Assembly: GCA_001600635.1 (NCBI GenBank)
Contig: BCKL01000004.1
Location: 724,044-788,043, forward strand
DNA: 64,000 bases
Origin: Leucosporidium creatinivorum
Lineage: Eukaryota > Basidiomycota > Microbotryomycetes > Leucosporidiales > Leucosporidiaceae
Direction of reading: 5' to 3'
Shown: positions 11,102 to 23,337 of the stretch, in pieces
How the letters are laid out: each line of letters starts with the position of its first letter
Position numbering within the stretch: the first letter of the stretch is position 1
Notes under the pieces: generated by a model
Seen by the model: only the letters and a program-made list of their open reading frames with translations
Database searches by the model: none
Told to the model about the DNA's origin: nothing
Made by a program: the position numbers and the translations under genes

Positions 11102-12059
11102 TCAGGCGAACTGTGGGAGTCGAGAAGGGTCAGCGATCATCTTCAGAAGGAGCTCGGCGGGCGGCAGGGTGATGAGGCGACTTGCAGAGGAAAGGAAGGA
11201 CTCTGCGACTATACGTGCGCGGGCGTTGAGGGAGAGCTTGGCCTCGGAGATCTCCTTGTCGACGGCTGTAGGTGATTGCAATGTCAGCGATGCTCGGTCT
11301 GGCCTCGAGGCGAGCGGAGGCTGATTGTCAGGCTTAAACTCACCCTCCATGAACCTGAGAGCAGCGGGGGGAAGCGAGGGGTAACGTTAGCTTTCTGCGA
11401 ATCTCCTGAGTCCTCGCATAGACCACTCACTCGATGACAAAGTCGACGAGCTTGTGCTTCATCATGTCCTCGACATTGCGGTTCGTGACGAGGAAGGAGA
11501 TGTCGTATCCCTTGACGGGCACCCTCCTCAACACAACGAAAGCCTCTGCTCGCATCATGAGGAAGCGGGTGAACTTGTGGGCGAGGATGCGTTCAATGTC
11601 GTCGGCTTGCTTGATGCGGATCGACAGGCGGACCGAGTTGATGGAGGGCTCGATGAGGACTTGTTCGGAGGAGTTGCGCGAGATGAGTAGAGGAGTGAGG
11701 AGCACTTCCGGGGTGGATCTGTAGGGAGGCAGCAACGCCGAGTCAGCTCTCAGTGGGGGCGAGGAGAGCGTTGACGTGCGCGTGGGTGCGGGGAGTGGGA
11801 GATGGTGATGATGAGGAGTGCTGAGAGAGCAGCAGGGAGACGCCGAGAGGCACATCGAGGTGCAGAGCGAGAAGAGCGACTCACTGAGCCTCAATCTCTG
11901 CTACATTGTGCCGCTCGGCGACCTGGGAAGGGAAGCTCTCGAGTGTGAGGGCGGCGGTGAGGGTGGACCTGACGCAGGCGAGGTACGGCCGGAGAGTGTT
12001 GCTCTGTAGAAGGTCAGATCAGCTGCCGTCGACGACTCTGCCGGGGAGCAGCTCACCAT
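11102..12059 (-). CDS. ARPC4: Arp2/3 complex subunit 4 (p20/Arc19)
   Basis: Exons 5' to 3': 12057..12059 (ATG only), 11885..12003, 11431..11718, 11344..11354 (11 bases), 11102..11265; 194 residues. The protein matches ARPC4 almost throughout: [81 protein letters not shown]. With ARPC2 this subunit forms the core of the complex that nucleates branched actin at endocytic patches. Two oddities stand out. The initiator codon is an exon by itself next to a GTGAGC donor. The C-terminus runs about 25 residues beyond the usual end near RIVAEEFL (about 168 residues in most species). The gene is divergent from RPC9, with about 270 bases between the start codons. Confidence 0.93.
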
Positions 12060-12330
12060 TGCGAGAGAGACGCGGGGCGCGAGCGAAAGGCGAACAAGGG
12101 CGAGAGAAGGGCGATTCGAGTGCTGATGAGGTGCTCCGAGCTGCCACTAGTAGATATCCTGTACGGGAGCGAGCGAGAGGGCGAGACGAAGCAGCAGTGA
12201 ATGGGCAGAGGAAGAGCGACGAGGGCGAGCTCGCAGCTCTGTTTCCTACCTCGTTCGTCGCTTCTGCTGCTTCTTCTCCCTCTGTTCGCCTACAGCTCTA
12301 CGACTAAGCCTAGAGCAGCTGTAGCACATT

Positions 12331-13171
12331 ATGGAGGTGAGCTCTCTCCGCTACTCACTCCCCTTTGCATCTTGCTCAAGTCTCGCTTGGCGCTCTCTGC
12401 ACCAGACCATCAACGTCCGCGCCGGTTTCCTCTGCAACCACGAGGTGCTGGCCATTCTCCGTCAGCAGCGCGATGCTCGGTCCAAGGAGATCAAGACCCT
12501 CGGCGAGGCCAAGGCAAAGCGAGTAGCAAAGCTCGGCCGGAAGCCCTTCAACAAGGAGCAGGAGGACGATGAAGTCGAGCGCATTCAACCCCAGGATCTG
12601 CACACGGTCACCTTTGAGGTACGCCTGTCTGTTGCGCTACAGCTGAGGCCTCCAGTTGACATTCAAGGCCCTTCGCAGTGCATCAAGTACCTCGAGGAGC
12701 CGGTGCACCCTCTGCGGCGACAGACCAACGCCTCCATCAAGAAGTTACTCGACGAGCTGGAGAAGCTCGACCTCACCAAGGCCGAGAGGCTCCAGATCTT
12801 GAACCTCGCGCCGACCACCCTCGTCGCTCTCGTCGTGGTGAGTCTCTCTGCTCCCAGCTGGCTTGCGGAAGTCTATGCTGACCTCTCACTCTACCCTGCA
12901 GTGCGTCGACGATTTTGAGGAGCGCTTCCAGACCCCCGAGGAGCAGGAGCACATCCTGACGCTGGTCAAGGAGCACCTCGGCGCCGAGGATGCTGCGACG
13001 GCGCTCGCTCACGCTATCGCTGTCGGCAAGAAGACGGCGGATGGCGAGGATGTGATTGAGGCGGACGAGGACGAGTACGATGCCATGGAGGACGAGGGCT
13101 TGGTCGATGAGGGAACTGGCCAGGGAGCGATGGAAGCCGAAGCGAGGGACATTGATGAGGTGGATGCTTGA
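12331..13171 (+). CDS. RPC9: RNA polymerase III subunit RPC9 (Rpc17/CRCP)
   Basis: Model: join(12331..12336,12406..12618,12679..12837,12902..13171), 215 residues. The first exon is only ATGGAG. The joined product begins METINVRAGFLCNHEVLAIL, the typical Rpc9/CRCP N-terminus. It continues with YLEEPVHPLRRQ, the helix ILNLAPTTLVAL and VDDFEERF, which form the HRDC-like fold that pairs with RPC8 in the polymerase stalk. The C-terminal 60 residues are very acidic (repeated DE/EE), a common fungal extension. Stalk subunits bind TFIIIB and initiate tRNA and 5S transcription. The longer open frame that reads through the first intron lacks the family match and was rejected. The promoter is shared with ARPC4 on the other strand. 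Confidence 0.88.
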
Positions 13172-13328
13172 GAGGTGATAGTTTCGTTACGGGGACGCGC
13201 GACGTGTTGTAAAGATAGTGACTTTCAGCTGGCTGTACTTGCTACCATGTACCCTCTCAGCTCGAATGACTCCGCGCAAGTCGGTCAACACCTCTCTCCC
13301 TTCCGCCTCTTCCTGCTTGACTTTCGAC

Positions 13329-14457
13329 ATGGCACCACGCGCTTCAACAGCAGGAGCTGCGGCGTCTGCACTCGATAATTTGACACCAGCAGAGCTCAAA
13401 GCAGTCAAAGCCAACCTCTTTACAGCTCAGTTCAAATGGGCGCCCGAAACCTTCGCCAAGGGAGGGATGGACCTCGCCAACACGACCATGTACGCTGCCA
13501 CGCGCATTGTCGATGAATCACTACAGCAGCTCGCTTCCCCTCCTGCTGAGGGCGAGGAACGGCCATTCACGCTCGAGGAGGACCACATCCAGAAGGTGAG
13601 CGGGGTCGCGCGTTGTTTGATGATGGCTTGTAGGCTGACAGCGCGCTTCTGTAGGGCATCTACCGACTGGAGACCTTACTCGAGACATCTATCGACAAGC
13701 ACTTTGATCTGTTCGAAATCTTTGTGCTGAGGAACACCTTCACCGTCCAAACCGACTTGATCCCGTACATTGCTCTGCCGCATCAGGTCAGTCGCGCGCT
13801 TCACTCTCCAGCTCGCTAGCGCTGACCCTTGCATGCCACAGGAGCACATCGACGAGAGCTTGAAGGGCAAGGACGAGGAGGCGATCAACGAATACGAGGA
13901 GGAGCTCCGACTGTACGAGGAAGAGCTGCAGAAGGCGAGGGAGTTGGCTTGCGCCGAGGAGTTTGTCAAGAGGAAGGTGGAGACTGTACAGGAGAAGGCG
14001 CAGGAGGTCGGCTACATGGGCGGAGCCGGTGAGGCCTTCTCGGTCCTCTCGCTTCGCTTTCGCTGACTCCGCTCTTATCCTCAGACCCGCTCTCCTCACG
14101 TACTCAAGGACTCGTTCTCCAACTTACTCTCCTCCAAGAAAGACTCGCCACCCTCCTCGAAACCCCATCACCACCAACGCAGGGCGCACCGCCGACCGAA
14201 GCCGAGCCATGGACCTCACGGGCGGCCTTCGTCAACTGGGCAGCATCAGCCAAAGTGGATGCTCTGCCTGCTGTACCGAGGGAGAGTGGGAGTGGGACGG
14301 CGACCGAGGATGTCGTTATAACGCAGCTGCAGGAGAATATGGAGAGGACGGGCAGGCAGGAGGATGCTACGGTGAGTGCGGAGGAGGCGTGTAGAGCATC
14401 GTTGAACGCGGAGCTGACCTTCTGTACGCTTCGCAGAGTCTACTGGATTCGCTCTGA
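13329..14457 (+). CDS. MIS12: kinetochore protein Mis12/Mtw1
   Basis: Model: join(13329..13595,13655..13786,13842..14028,14085..14371,14437..14457), 297 residues. The diagnostic block is LLETSIDKHFDLFEIFVLRN followed by TFTVQTDLIPYIALPHQ, which matches the Mis12/Mtw1 head. A long acidic coiled coil follows (EEELRLYEEELQKAREL, about residues 135-185). The last exon is seven codons, SLLDSL and stop. Mis12 is the founding subunit of the four-protein Mis12 complex that links CENP-C/Cnn1 to Ndc80 at the kinetochore. In-frame ATGs upstream (from 13218) add a low-complexity stretch; the start chosen gives MAPRAST and is followed by normal sequence. It is immediately followed on the same strand by MAD1 (248 bases). 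Confidence 0.82.
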
Positions 14458-14705
14458 AGTATCCTGGGGGTGCAGAGCCGCTTTTGAGCAGCTCGAGGAG
14501 CGGGAAGGAGCAGCGCCGAGAGTCGAGTTTCGCAGGCCATGTTGTCATATATCAGTTTTGTGTCCATTTGAAGGTCTTTCAGCTACATCCGCGAGTCGCT
14601 GTAGCGCTTCACGAGGCGCCACAAGACCCACCTTGCTCATGACCTCTCGCTCAACTCGACCTCCGCTCCTTCGCCTCGAATCATATCTCGCCTCTCGTTG
14701 CTGGG

Positions 14706-17700
14706 ATGGCCGACCCGCGCAGATCGGTTCAGTACGAGGCTATTACTCCTCTTGTCTCCTCACGCACCCTCCAATCGGCAGCAGCAGCAGCAGCCGGCTC
14801 ACAAACTGTTGGCTCATCGCGACTCCCTCTCCGCCGCGGCTCCATTTCGTCTAGTGAGTCCGCTGCAGCTAAGGCAGGGATGCAGAACTGACCATCCCTG
14901 CTGCAGACGACCCGCATGCTGCCCCTGGCGTTACTATGACTGCAGGACGACTGCCCATGCTCAGGCGGCCTTCGTCGGGCGATTTGAGCAGGACAGCCGG
15001 CTCAGGAAGTGAGTGCGAAAAGCTCACGCTGCAGTGCAGATACTGATCACTCTGTCCACAGTCCCCCCTGCACCAGCAACCGTCTCCCGCCTTCCTACTC
15101 GTCGACCATCCGTTTCCGGTGGTGCGTCGCGGGCTCCTGCACCTTGTGGTAGCCGTAAGCTAACCGGGTTGAACTATAGGGTCAGAGCTCGGCTCTTCGC
15201 TCACCGCTCCAGGTACCGCATATCGCATCGGCACCCTCAAACGTACCAGCAGCGCAGCGGGGCTTCAACAAGGTGAGCTGCTCTCACCTCTTACCGCCCC
15301 GTGACCCAGCTGACCATCTCGACAACAGAATCCGAGCTCACCACCACCAAACGCCAACTTTCGCGCGCCCTCCACGAGATCGAAGAGCTCAAACACACCC
15401 ACGAGCGCCAGTCCCTCGAGACCACCTCCTCTACCAACGCCCTCCAAGCACAGCTCAAGGAATACGTCGCTCGAATGGAGCGACTAGAACGTCATCGAGC
15501 GCTGCTGATGGGCAAGGAGCGAGACGGGGAGGAGAGGGAGAAAGCTCGGCGAGCGGAGGAGGAGTCGAGGAGCTCGGAACTGCAGGGGCAGGTCAGGGGG
15601 CTGAGGGCTGAGCTGTCGGCGCTAAGGGATAAGCATTCGGAACTCGGAGCTTCGTACCGCGATCTGGAGCACTCGTCGAAGCAGGCGACGAGCTCGGAGG
15701 GCAGCGCGAGGAGTAGGGTCGAGGGGCTGGAGAGGGAGTTGGAATTGGCAAGGAGGGAGGCTGCGGAAGCGAGCAATGAGGTGCAGCAGGAGAGGGAAAG
15801 AAGGAGAAAGGTCGAGGCTGAGCTGGAGCAGGAGAAGGTGCATGGAGCGGACGCTGCCAATTCGGAGGTCGTGAGGGAGGAGCTTCATCGTCAGTACCGC
15901 TCTCACGTCTTCACTCGAGCTAGAACTGACCTTCTGAACCTCTCATAGGTCAAGTCAGCCATCTTCGCAGCCTCGAGAAGGAGAACGGCAGGCTCGTCCG
16001 CAAGCTCGACACCTACGAGCGCCAGCACGCCAACATCGAGGTCCTCAAGGAGAGCAACAAGGCCCTCGAGAAGAAGATCCGCACCATGGACGAGCTTCGA
16101 AGTCAGATGACGACGCAGGAGGTCGAGCTCGATGCCCTCCGACGCGAGAAGAAGGACTGGTGAGGCTCTCTCTCCTACCCTCGGTGCTCGGCGGCCGCTC
16201 ATCTTACACACCCTTCACCGCACAGGTCCGCTTTCCTCGGCCCCTCGGACGTCTCCGAGTTCTCCTCCCCTCGCAAAGTCACCAAAACCCTCGCCGCCAC
16301 CCGCATCGAGAACGCCACCTTCCGCGAGAAGCTCGATTCGCACCACCTCGAGCTGCACAAGCGTGATCGCATCATCGGCGAGTTGGAGGCGCAGGTCGCC
16401 AACTTGCAGGCTGAGCTCGAGGATTCGGATAAGGCGCTGAGTGCGGCGGAGGGAAGGGCAAGGCAGGATGAGAACCGAGGGAAGCTGCTGAAGCAGGAGG
16501 TTGAGATGCTCAAGAGGCATCTGGTGAGTCCTTTTACTCAGGTCGTTCGAAAGCATCGCTGACCTTCTTTCGCGCCGCAGGAGAGCTACACGACCGAGGA
16601 AGCCGTCAACCAAGCCGGCAACTTTGACGAGCAGAAGACCGCCCGCCTCGCCGAGCTGGAAACTCTCCTCGAGGCGCACAAGCACGAAGTTGCGGAGCTG
16701 TCGAAGCAGGTCGGACACTGGCGAGGACTGGTCGAGCGATATGGAGGGAGCACGACCGAGATTGTCGACTTGGAGGAGCGCGAGTCGAGGAAGAAGGGCG
16801 AGGACGAGACGGGCGTGATTGTGTCCAAGAGCCTGGAGGAGCAGCTGAGGCTGAACGAGGAGATGCGCGAGGGTGAGCTTGGATCACACTGTATGATCGC
16901 GCCTCGCTGACTCCTTGACTCCCTCGCAGAACTTGACGAGCTTCGCAACGCCAACGAGCTGATGGAGCAGGACATCGACGCCCTCGAGCAGCAGGTCGCC
17001 TCCCTCGAGGAAGACCACGGCATCCGAGGCACCTACAATCCCGAAACGACCAAGGTTCTCGAGTTCCGCGACAGCCCCGACCGAGTCGAGCATGCGATTC
17101 GGACGAGTACGCTCGAGCGGCTGAGGGATGAGAACAGGGCGCTTATGGGGAGGATCGCAGAGTTGGAGGGAAGGGCTGGAGAGGCGGGAGCGGTCGAGCT
17201 CGTGCCGAGGGCTTCGCTCGTAACGCTGCAGGCGGACTTGCAAGCGGCCAAGGCGGCCGTGCAGCAGAAGGAGACGATGCTCAAGAGGATCTCGCAGGTG
17301 GGCTCTTCGCTGTCACTCTTCCTCGCCTATGCGCTAACGCTCCTTTCTCACCAACAGGCCGTCGCCGAAAAGACGGAAGCCATGCGCATGGCCATCGCCA
17401 AGCTGCTCGGCTACCAACTCTCCTTCCTCGACTCTGGCCGCATCCGCGTCACCTCGGTCTACGCCCCTTCCAAGGACCGTTCCCTCGCCTTCGACCCATG
17501 GCCAGGAGGACCGACGCCCTATAAACTCGTCAGCGCGGCGGATGAGAAGGTCATGAGGAGCGGGGATGTGAGGCAGAGTATCAACTTTTGGTTGGAGAAT
17601 CGCTCGTCGTTGCCAGGGTTCATGGCGAGCTTGACGAGTGAGCTTGACATCTCTGTTCTCTACTTGAAGGCTCGCTGACCTCCTTCTCACTCTCAGTGAC

Positions 17701-17752
17701 CCTCTACGAGGAGACGACTCGAGGCGCGGCGGGAGGGGTAGTCATCGGTTGA
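14706..17752 (+). CDS. MAD1: spindle assembly checkpoint protein Mad1
   Basis: Exons: 14706..14853, 14907..15008, 15062..15121, 15180..15272, 15329..15889, 15949..16159, 16226..16523, 16581..16872, 16930..17297, 17358..17637, 17697..17752; 822 residues. After about 110 low-complexity residues the protein is an almost unbroken coiled coil to about residue 710. The C-terminal domain carries the Mad1 signature LLGYQLSFLDSGRIRVTSVY and then the RWD-like fold with QSINFWLENRSSLPGFMASL and LYEET. Mad1 recruits Mad2 to unattached kinetochores and nuclear pores; the C-terminal domain binds Bub1. The Mad2-interaction motif must lie in the coiled coil but cannot be placed with certainty. All ten introns show CTGAC- or CTAAC-like branch sites. 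The donor of exon 3 has two in-phase options (15119 or 15122); GTGCGT at 15122 was preferred. Confidence 0.88.
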
Positions 17753-17879
17753 GCTCGCCTGGGTCCACTCCTCTCGCTTCGCTGTACCTAGTAATAGCTG
17801 TGATGCAACGCTTTCGTTTTGTGTGCACAACTCCAAGCAAAAAGAAGTCGCGAACAGCGAGCGCCGAGAAGCGAGGGAA

Positions 17880-17895
17880 GGGGGGGATATAAAAC
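17880..17895 (+). promoter_or_regulatory. TATA-like box
   Basis: GGGGATATAAAACTAC lies in the convergent spacer between MAD1 and DBF4. It does not sit upstream of either gene, so it may be fortuitous or drive a non-coding transcript. Confidence 0.2.
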
Positions 17896-18044
17896 TACGA
17901 GAGGGAAGGGATGATGAGGGAGGGGGAATAGCCATCAGCCGCGCCATGTAGGCTGCAGGCGAGGCGGTATGCGAGGAGAAAAGAGAAAAGAAAAAGACTA
18001 CCAGAGACACACTGCTGAACTCGTACAAACCCACAAGCGACCGA

Positions 18045-20402
18045 TTACTCCATCTCCTCCTCATCCGACTCGTCCTCCTCCTCACTCACATCCTCCTCAC
18101 TCAACTCCTCCTCCTCCTCCTCCTCGCTCTCACTCTCCTCTTCGCACCCATCAAACGTGCCCTCAAAGAAGCCCGAATCCCCCTCGATGATGCCCTCCGA
18201 GTTGGGCGAGGAGAAGAAGGCGAGTGGAGGCGCCGCGGCGATGCGTTCCGAGAGGAGCGGTCGACGGATCTTGGAGAGGAGTTCGTCGAGGTCGAGCCAA
18301 TTTTTGGGGTTTTGGGCGAAACGGCGGTGCTTGGAGGCGAGGACGTGCTGTTGGTTTGTGTTCGGTAGGGGGAGCGGGGTCAGCTCGGCGCTCGAGAAAG
18401 GAGAGGAAGCAGCAGAAGGAACTCACCTCCTTGAAGTCGTCGTACTTGACCCTGCAGTTCTCGCAATACCCGGGCTTCTTCGGCTCATCCCTCGGCGGCG
18501 GCGCCTTGGTGTTCAACCCGGCGTCAACGCTCGCACTCCTCTTGAGCTTGCCGGGCATCAACCTCCTTCCTCCCTTCCCACTAGACCCGGCCATAGAGGG
18601 CACCGTCCTCTGACTCAACACCGCCAACCTCTTATCGACAATCGGCCCCGCTCCTCCCAACCTACTCGGCGCGCCCGACCGAGTCGACGTAGCCATTGTC
18701 GAGGTGATGGTCTGCGAGTTGCCCGAGGCGGCGATGTAGGTATCCTTGCCCTTGCCTCCTCCCGAGATGACGGTGTTCTCGATCCCTCGCTTGGCCGTCT
18801 TGTTGTTGATGACTTGCAGCGACAGTGCTCGGCGAAGGTTGGGCGCTCCATCCACTGCTCGAGCGGCGGCGAGGGCGTGTCCTCCGTTGGTGGTGGCCTT
18901 GGGAGCGGGAGCAGGAGGAGGGGGTACCCTCCGTTCGTAGGTAATCTGCCCGTTGTAGTGGTAGAACCCACCCCTCCCCTCGATCCCACCCCACAGCACC
19001 GGCCAACTCGGGTCCTCATGCTTCCTCGGTCGTTCGTACTCCTTGGTCACGATGGGCCGATGCTCCCCCGTCGAGTCCTCGACGAGGATATGACAGGTTT
19101 TGCGGTCAAAGTAGTGCATGTCGGGACGGAGGACGAAGGGGTCGCGCTCGCGGGTGCCGTAGACTTGTTCGTCGCGGAGGAGGGAGGGGAGGGAGAGGTT
19201 GCGTTGGGTGGTGGGGTCGGCCTTCTTCGGTGAGTGGGCGTTGATGCGGGTGAGCATAGCTTGGATCTCTGTTGACAAGAGGATCAGCGGGAGCTAGAGC
19301 GAGCGAGCGAGCGACCTACTCTCGAGGTGCCAGATCTTGAGCTTGAACTCGACGGCTTTGGAGAGGATGTCCTGCGAGTCGATGAAGGGGTTCTTGTCGA
19401 GTCCCTCGCCGAACCTGTCGAGTCGAGAACACAGATCAGCGACCATCGCTCGCAGCGCCGAGGTCGTCGCCGAGCGCCCTCCAACTCACGGTCGCAGCTT
19501 CTGTCCGTTCAAGAGCGAGTAGGTCGTAGGACTGCGCGTCGACTGCTTCTTTGTCCGTGATGGACCTGCTGCCGAGTCGAGCATCCCTCCTGCTGCTCCC
19601 ATCGAAGTGGAAGCGGATGAGGCCGACACCGTCGCCGAAACCGAAGGCGAGTGCTGGTTCTCCTTGCCGCTGGCGGCTGACGGAAGCTGTCGAGTCGTGA
19701 CGACGTGGGTGACCTTTTTGCTGAAGAAGTTGTCGACGGACTGTAGGGCAACAGAGGGTCAATCTGAAGCTCCATCACGCGCGCCGAACCAACAACAAAA
19801 GTTGAACGAGGGCTACTCACGGCTCCCAGGCGTTCTACCGACTTTGAGAGGGACGCCTCGGTTACAGGATCGAGAGCATCAAAGTAGAAGGTGAAGGAGG
19901 GGAAGGCCTTCTTGTACTTTGTCCTCCATTGCGCCGACTCTGCGACGAGCTTGTCGTGCTTCTCGGCGCGATGGTCTGCCCGCTTGACCGACTTGCGCTT
20001 GGGCTCGCCTGCTACAGTACGCGATCGCTTCTGGGAAGGAGCGCCTCCATCATCCGAGTCCGAATCGTCGACGTCGGCGGTTGTGGTGTGGGTGAGGTCG
20101 AGGATGTCGCCTGGAGCTGGAGGAGCGACGCGTTTGCGGGTGTTTGTGGTGGTAGCCATCGGTTGCTGAGGTACGAGGGTGCGGGGGTTGGCTGTAGCTG
20201 TAGTACGATGCAGAGTCTCGCGCGAGATGGTTGGAACTGGAAGCTGAGGGGTGCCGGTGAAGGAGGCGAGTCCAGGCAAGGAGAAGCGAGGGGTGTCACC
20301 TCTTGGGGGCGGTTTCGCTACCTTGTTGATCCTTGTAGGTGGTTTAGGGTTCAAGTTGGTGTGACGAGGGATCGTAGGTGTTCGAGCTGTAGTGGTCGCC
20401 AT
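18045..20402 (-). CDS. DBF4: Dbf4-type regulatory subunit of Cdc7 kinase
   Basis: Exons 5' to 3': 19821..20402, 19490..19740, 19320..19414, 18427..19268, 18045..18347; 690 residues. Three Dbf4 landmarks appear in order. First is an N-terminal BRCT-like motif-N region ending VDNFFSKKVTHVVTTR (about residues 195-210). Second is a central motif-M region around YFDRKTCHILVEDSTGEHRP. Third is the C-terminal Dbf4 zinc finger GYCENCRVKYDDFKE plus HVLASKHRRF, with C578, C581, H591 and H597. The finger is split by the last intron. The extreme C-terminus is highly acidic. Dbf4 activates Cdc7 to phosphorylate MCM and fire replication origins. Dbf4 proteins diverge strongly outside these motifs, so the assignment rests on the finger and the N-terminal block. 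It is divergent from the FAD oxidase. Confidence 0.88.
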
Positions 20403-20818
20403 TCACTGCAGAGAGCGACGAGGGAGGGCGAATCGCTGCTGCCCGCGAGTCGAGAGTGATGGGCGGTAGAAGAGAGAGGACAGTGCCGAGCTGTAGGGGA
20501 TGAGTACAGCCGTACTTGGTCGTCGAACGTGTAGGCGAGTAAAGAAACGAGGTGAGTCTCGGGCAGCGGAACGAGGAGAGGGAACCAGAGGTCCAAGTAG
20601 TTGGGCGAGAGCGCGAGAGCTCAGAGCAAACAGTCCTCGACCTAGGCAATAGCATGTACCGACTCGCTTGCACCTCACAGCTGTAGTGCACAGTACTCCG
20701 AGTATCCCAAAGCTGTTTCCAAGTCATCACAATCGCCTACTAACTCACAGCCCCTAAGCCGAGCTCAGCTTCGCCTTCCCCGCCTTTTTCCTGCTTTCCC
20801 TTCGCTTCGTTCGCCGAG
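20403..20818. promoter_or_regulatory. divergent promoter, DBF4 / FAD oxidase
   Basis: This is 416 bases between two divergent start codons. No gene is seen; it must hold both promoters. Confidence 0.5.
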
Positions 20819-23065
20819 ATGAGTGTAGTTCAACAAGTGCTCGCCCCGCTCTTCTCCAAAGGATCCCCCTACTGCTTGCCTACACAACCCTGCTATCCCC
20901 CTCCCTCAGCCTTCGCCGCCCTCAACTCGACCCTCGCAGGCCGACTCCTCGTCCCCGAGCCTACACCTTGTCAGGCAGGAGAAGGACCCGGCACTCGCTG
21001 TGAGGATGCAGAATGGAGGGTACGACAACCTGGGGCCCTCATGTACACCAATATGGAGTGAGCAGCTCAGACGAGCAAAGTGGGGAAACTTGGGCTGTTG
21101 AAGCTGATCTTGAGCGCTACAGGGTGGGATGGCAGTCGGGCAACACGACAGTACCAGTAGAGGAGGACAACTCGCGCCATCGTCTGCCTGCATACGTCGT
21201 CCAGGCCGCCCACACCGACGATGTTCAGCAGGCAGTCGCTTTCGCCGCTGCCCATCGCCTGCGTTTAAGGATCAAGAACACTGGACATGACTAGTAAGCT
21301 TTTCCTGTATCACTTCATTATGACACGACAGGGCTGACCCTCTCCCTCACAGCCTCGGCCGCTCCTCGGCGCACGGCAGCTTCACTCTCTGGACCACCGG
21401 GCTCAATTCGACGGCCTTTCACTCCGCTTTCGTCCCCGAGGGAGCACCACCAGGCTACGACGAGGGAGAAGCGGCATTAGTCGTCGGAGCGGGAGTGCGC
21501 GTCAAGCAGCTGTACGAGGCAGCGGATCAGGCGGGAGTGATTGTCGCTGGGGGAGTCTCGGCGAGCGTGGGAGCGGCTGGCGGGTTCGTGCTGGGTGGTG
21601 GGCATGGTGAGTGTGGTCTGGTGTGTCTGTTATTGCTCTTCGCTGACCCTCAGTCATCTACAGGACCCCTAGCGCCTCTTCTCGGCCTCGCCGCCGACCG
21701 TAAGTCCTCTCCCCTCTCCGCCCTCCTCCCTCGCTTCCATATAACGCTCTCCTCTCCCTTCAATAGACGTCCTCGAGTTCACCGTCGTCACCGCCAACTC
21801 CAGCGTCGTCAAAGCCTCTCCCTTCCAAAACCCTTCCCTCTTCAAAGCCCTTCGCGGCGGAGGCGCAGCGTTCGGCGTTGTGACTGAGGTGGCTTTCAGG
21901 GTCCACACGCCTCCAAAAGGATTCGTGGGCATCTTTGGGACGTTCAGGATCAAGGAGGGGGTGGAGAAGAGTACGGCGGATGAGGCGTGGAAAGAGTTGA
22001 TTAGGGAATGGGTGGGATTGCAGCCGAAGCTGTCGGATCTGGGTCCCTTCGCGGGCTACACTTACGTTGTGAGTGCCCTCACATCTCTGGACTATTCCGG
22101 TTTGTTGATCTATCTCCTCGACCAACAGCGCCGACCCCTCGCCGTCCCCTTCGCCTACATCCTCCCCTCCCACGATCTCGCCCTCGCCAAATCCTCCTTC
22201 CAATCTTTCGTCGACTACTGCGAGGCCAACCCTTCCATCGAGCTCAACATCTCCTTCCACGAGGAGAAGACATGGCTTGCCCTCTGGGCTGGTGGTGCGT
22301 CGCGTTCCCCCTCGCCTTCCTTCGCCGAGCTGGGAGCTGACCCCGCACGAGACGAACAGAGTTCCAAGCGGCGTTGATGGCGCTTGATCAAGTGGGGATC
22401 AACCTCCTCCTCGGCGGACGTTTGATCCCCGAGGATGTAGTCAGGCAGAACGGCACGGACTTGGCCGACTTCCTCTCCGCCGCAAAGTCGCCTGCGATCG
22501 TTCATCTCGGTGCGTCTCTCTCTTCTCCCCTCCCCTCTCTTGCAACGGAGCCAAACTGATGCATTGGGGATGATACAGTCGCCGGCCGAGCAGTCAGCTT
22601 TGACCCTTACTACCCCTCCTCCGTGAACCCTCGCTGGCGCACCGCTCTTCTGTTCGTCCATCTCCTTCCTCTCCTTGTCCTCCCCACTCACCTCGCTCCT
22701 CGCACCCACCACAGGCACATCGACCTTCCCATCTCCTGGCCGCGCTCCACGCCCTCCTCCACAATCCACGCCCTCGAATCCTACCTCACCAAGCACACCC
22801 TCGCGCTCGGCAAGATTGCTTCCGCCGGTGGAGTGCCTCAGAGTGCGTATGCTAGTGAGGCGGATTATCATGAGCAGGAGTGGCAGGAGGTCTGGTATGG
22901 GAAAGAGAATTATCAGTGAGTCGCCTTCGGCTGGGAGGGGGAACGGGAGGGCTGACCACGAATCGATCGCCGAGCAGGTTCTTGTTGGAGGCGAAGAGGG
23001 AGTGGGACCCCGAGGGCGTCTTTAGTGGTAGGAAGGTCGTTGGTAGTGAGTTTGTGGGACACTAG
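20819..23065 (+). CDS. FAD-linked (BBE/PCMH-type) oxidoreductase
   Basis: Exons: 20819..21057, 21123..21293, 21353..21606, 21664..21699, 21767..22068, 22129..22294, 22360..22509, 22579..22651, 22715..22915, 22978..23065; 559 residues. The FAD-binding PCMH domain is evident from AYVVQAAHTDDVQQAVAFA, RIKNTGHDYLGRS (about residues 130-140) and GGFVLGGGHGPLAPLLGLAAD (about 210-230). The C-terminus has the berberine-bridge block EWQEVWYGKENYQFLLEAKR with WDPEG. The family oxidises alcohols, sugars or alkaloid-like amines with O2. The substrate cannot be predicted; fungal relatives are called isoamyl-alcohol or 6-hydroxynicotine oxidase. The His that would carry covalent FAD is present in GHDYLGRSSAHG. 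No signal peptide is obvious, unlike many secreted relatives. Confidence 0.83.
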
Positions 23066-23337
23066 GGTGCCGCTTGCGCAGTACTTCGGTCCTCGGGTTC
23101 TCTCCTCTTTCTTTCGGGTTTATAGCTTCTCTCTCCTCTCTTCAGTCTTCTCACCCCTTGCTCTGCAAAACACGCTCGACGGAGGGCGTGGTTCACATCC
23201 CTCTGGAAGCGAGACAGCGATGGAGAGGAGAGCGAGCTGGGCGAACGAGCGCCGAGCCTTCTCATCTTTCATCTCTCAGTCGAGCGAGCTCGAGGCGATG
23301 GATCGAGCTAGATAGCCATGGCACTCCTCGGCCTGCT

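Noticed and set aside
18157-19233. 358-codon plus-strand frame
   Set aside because: Antisense shadow of DBF4 exon 4, whose zinc finger and phase-consistent splicing are decisive.
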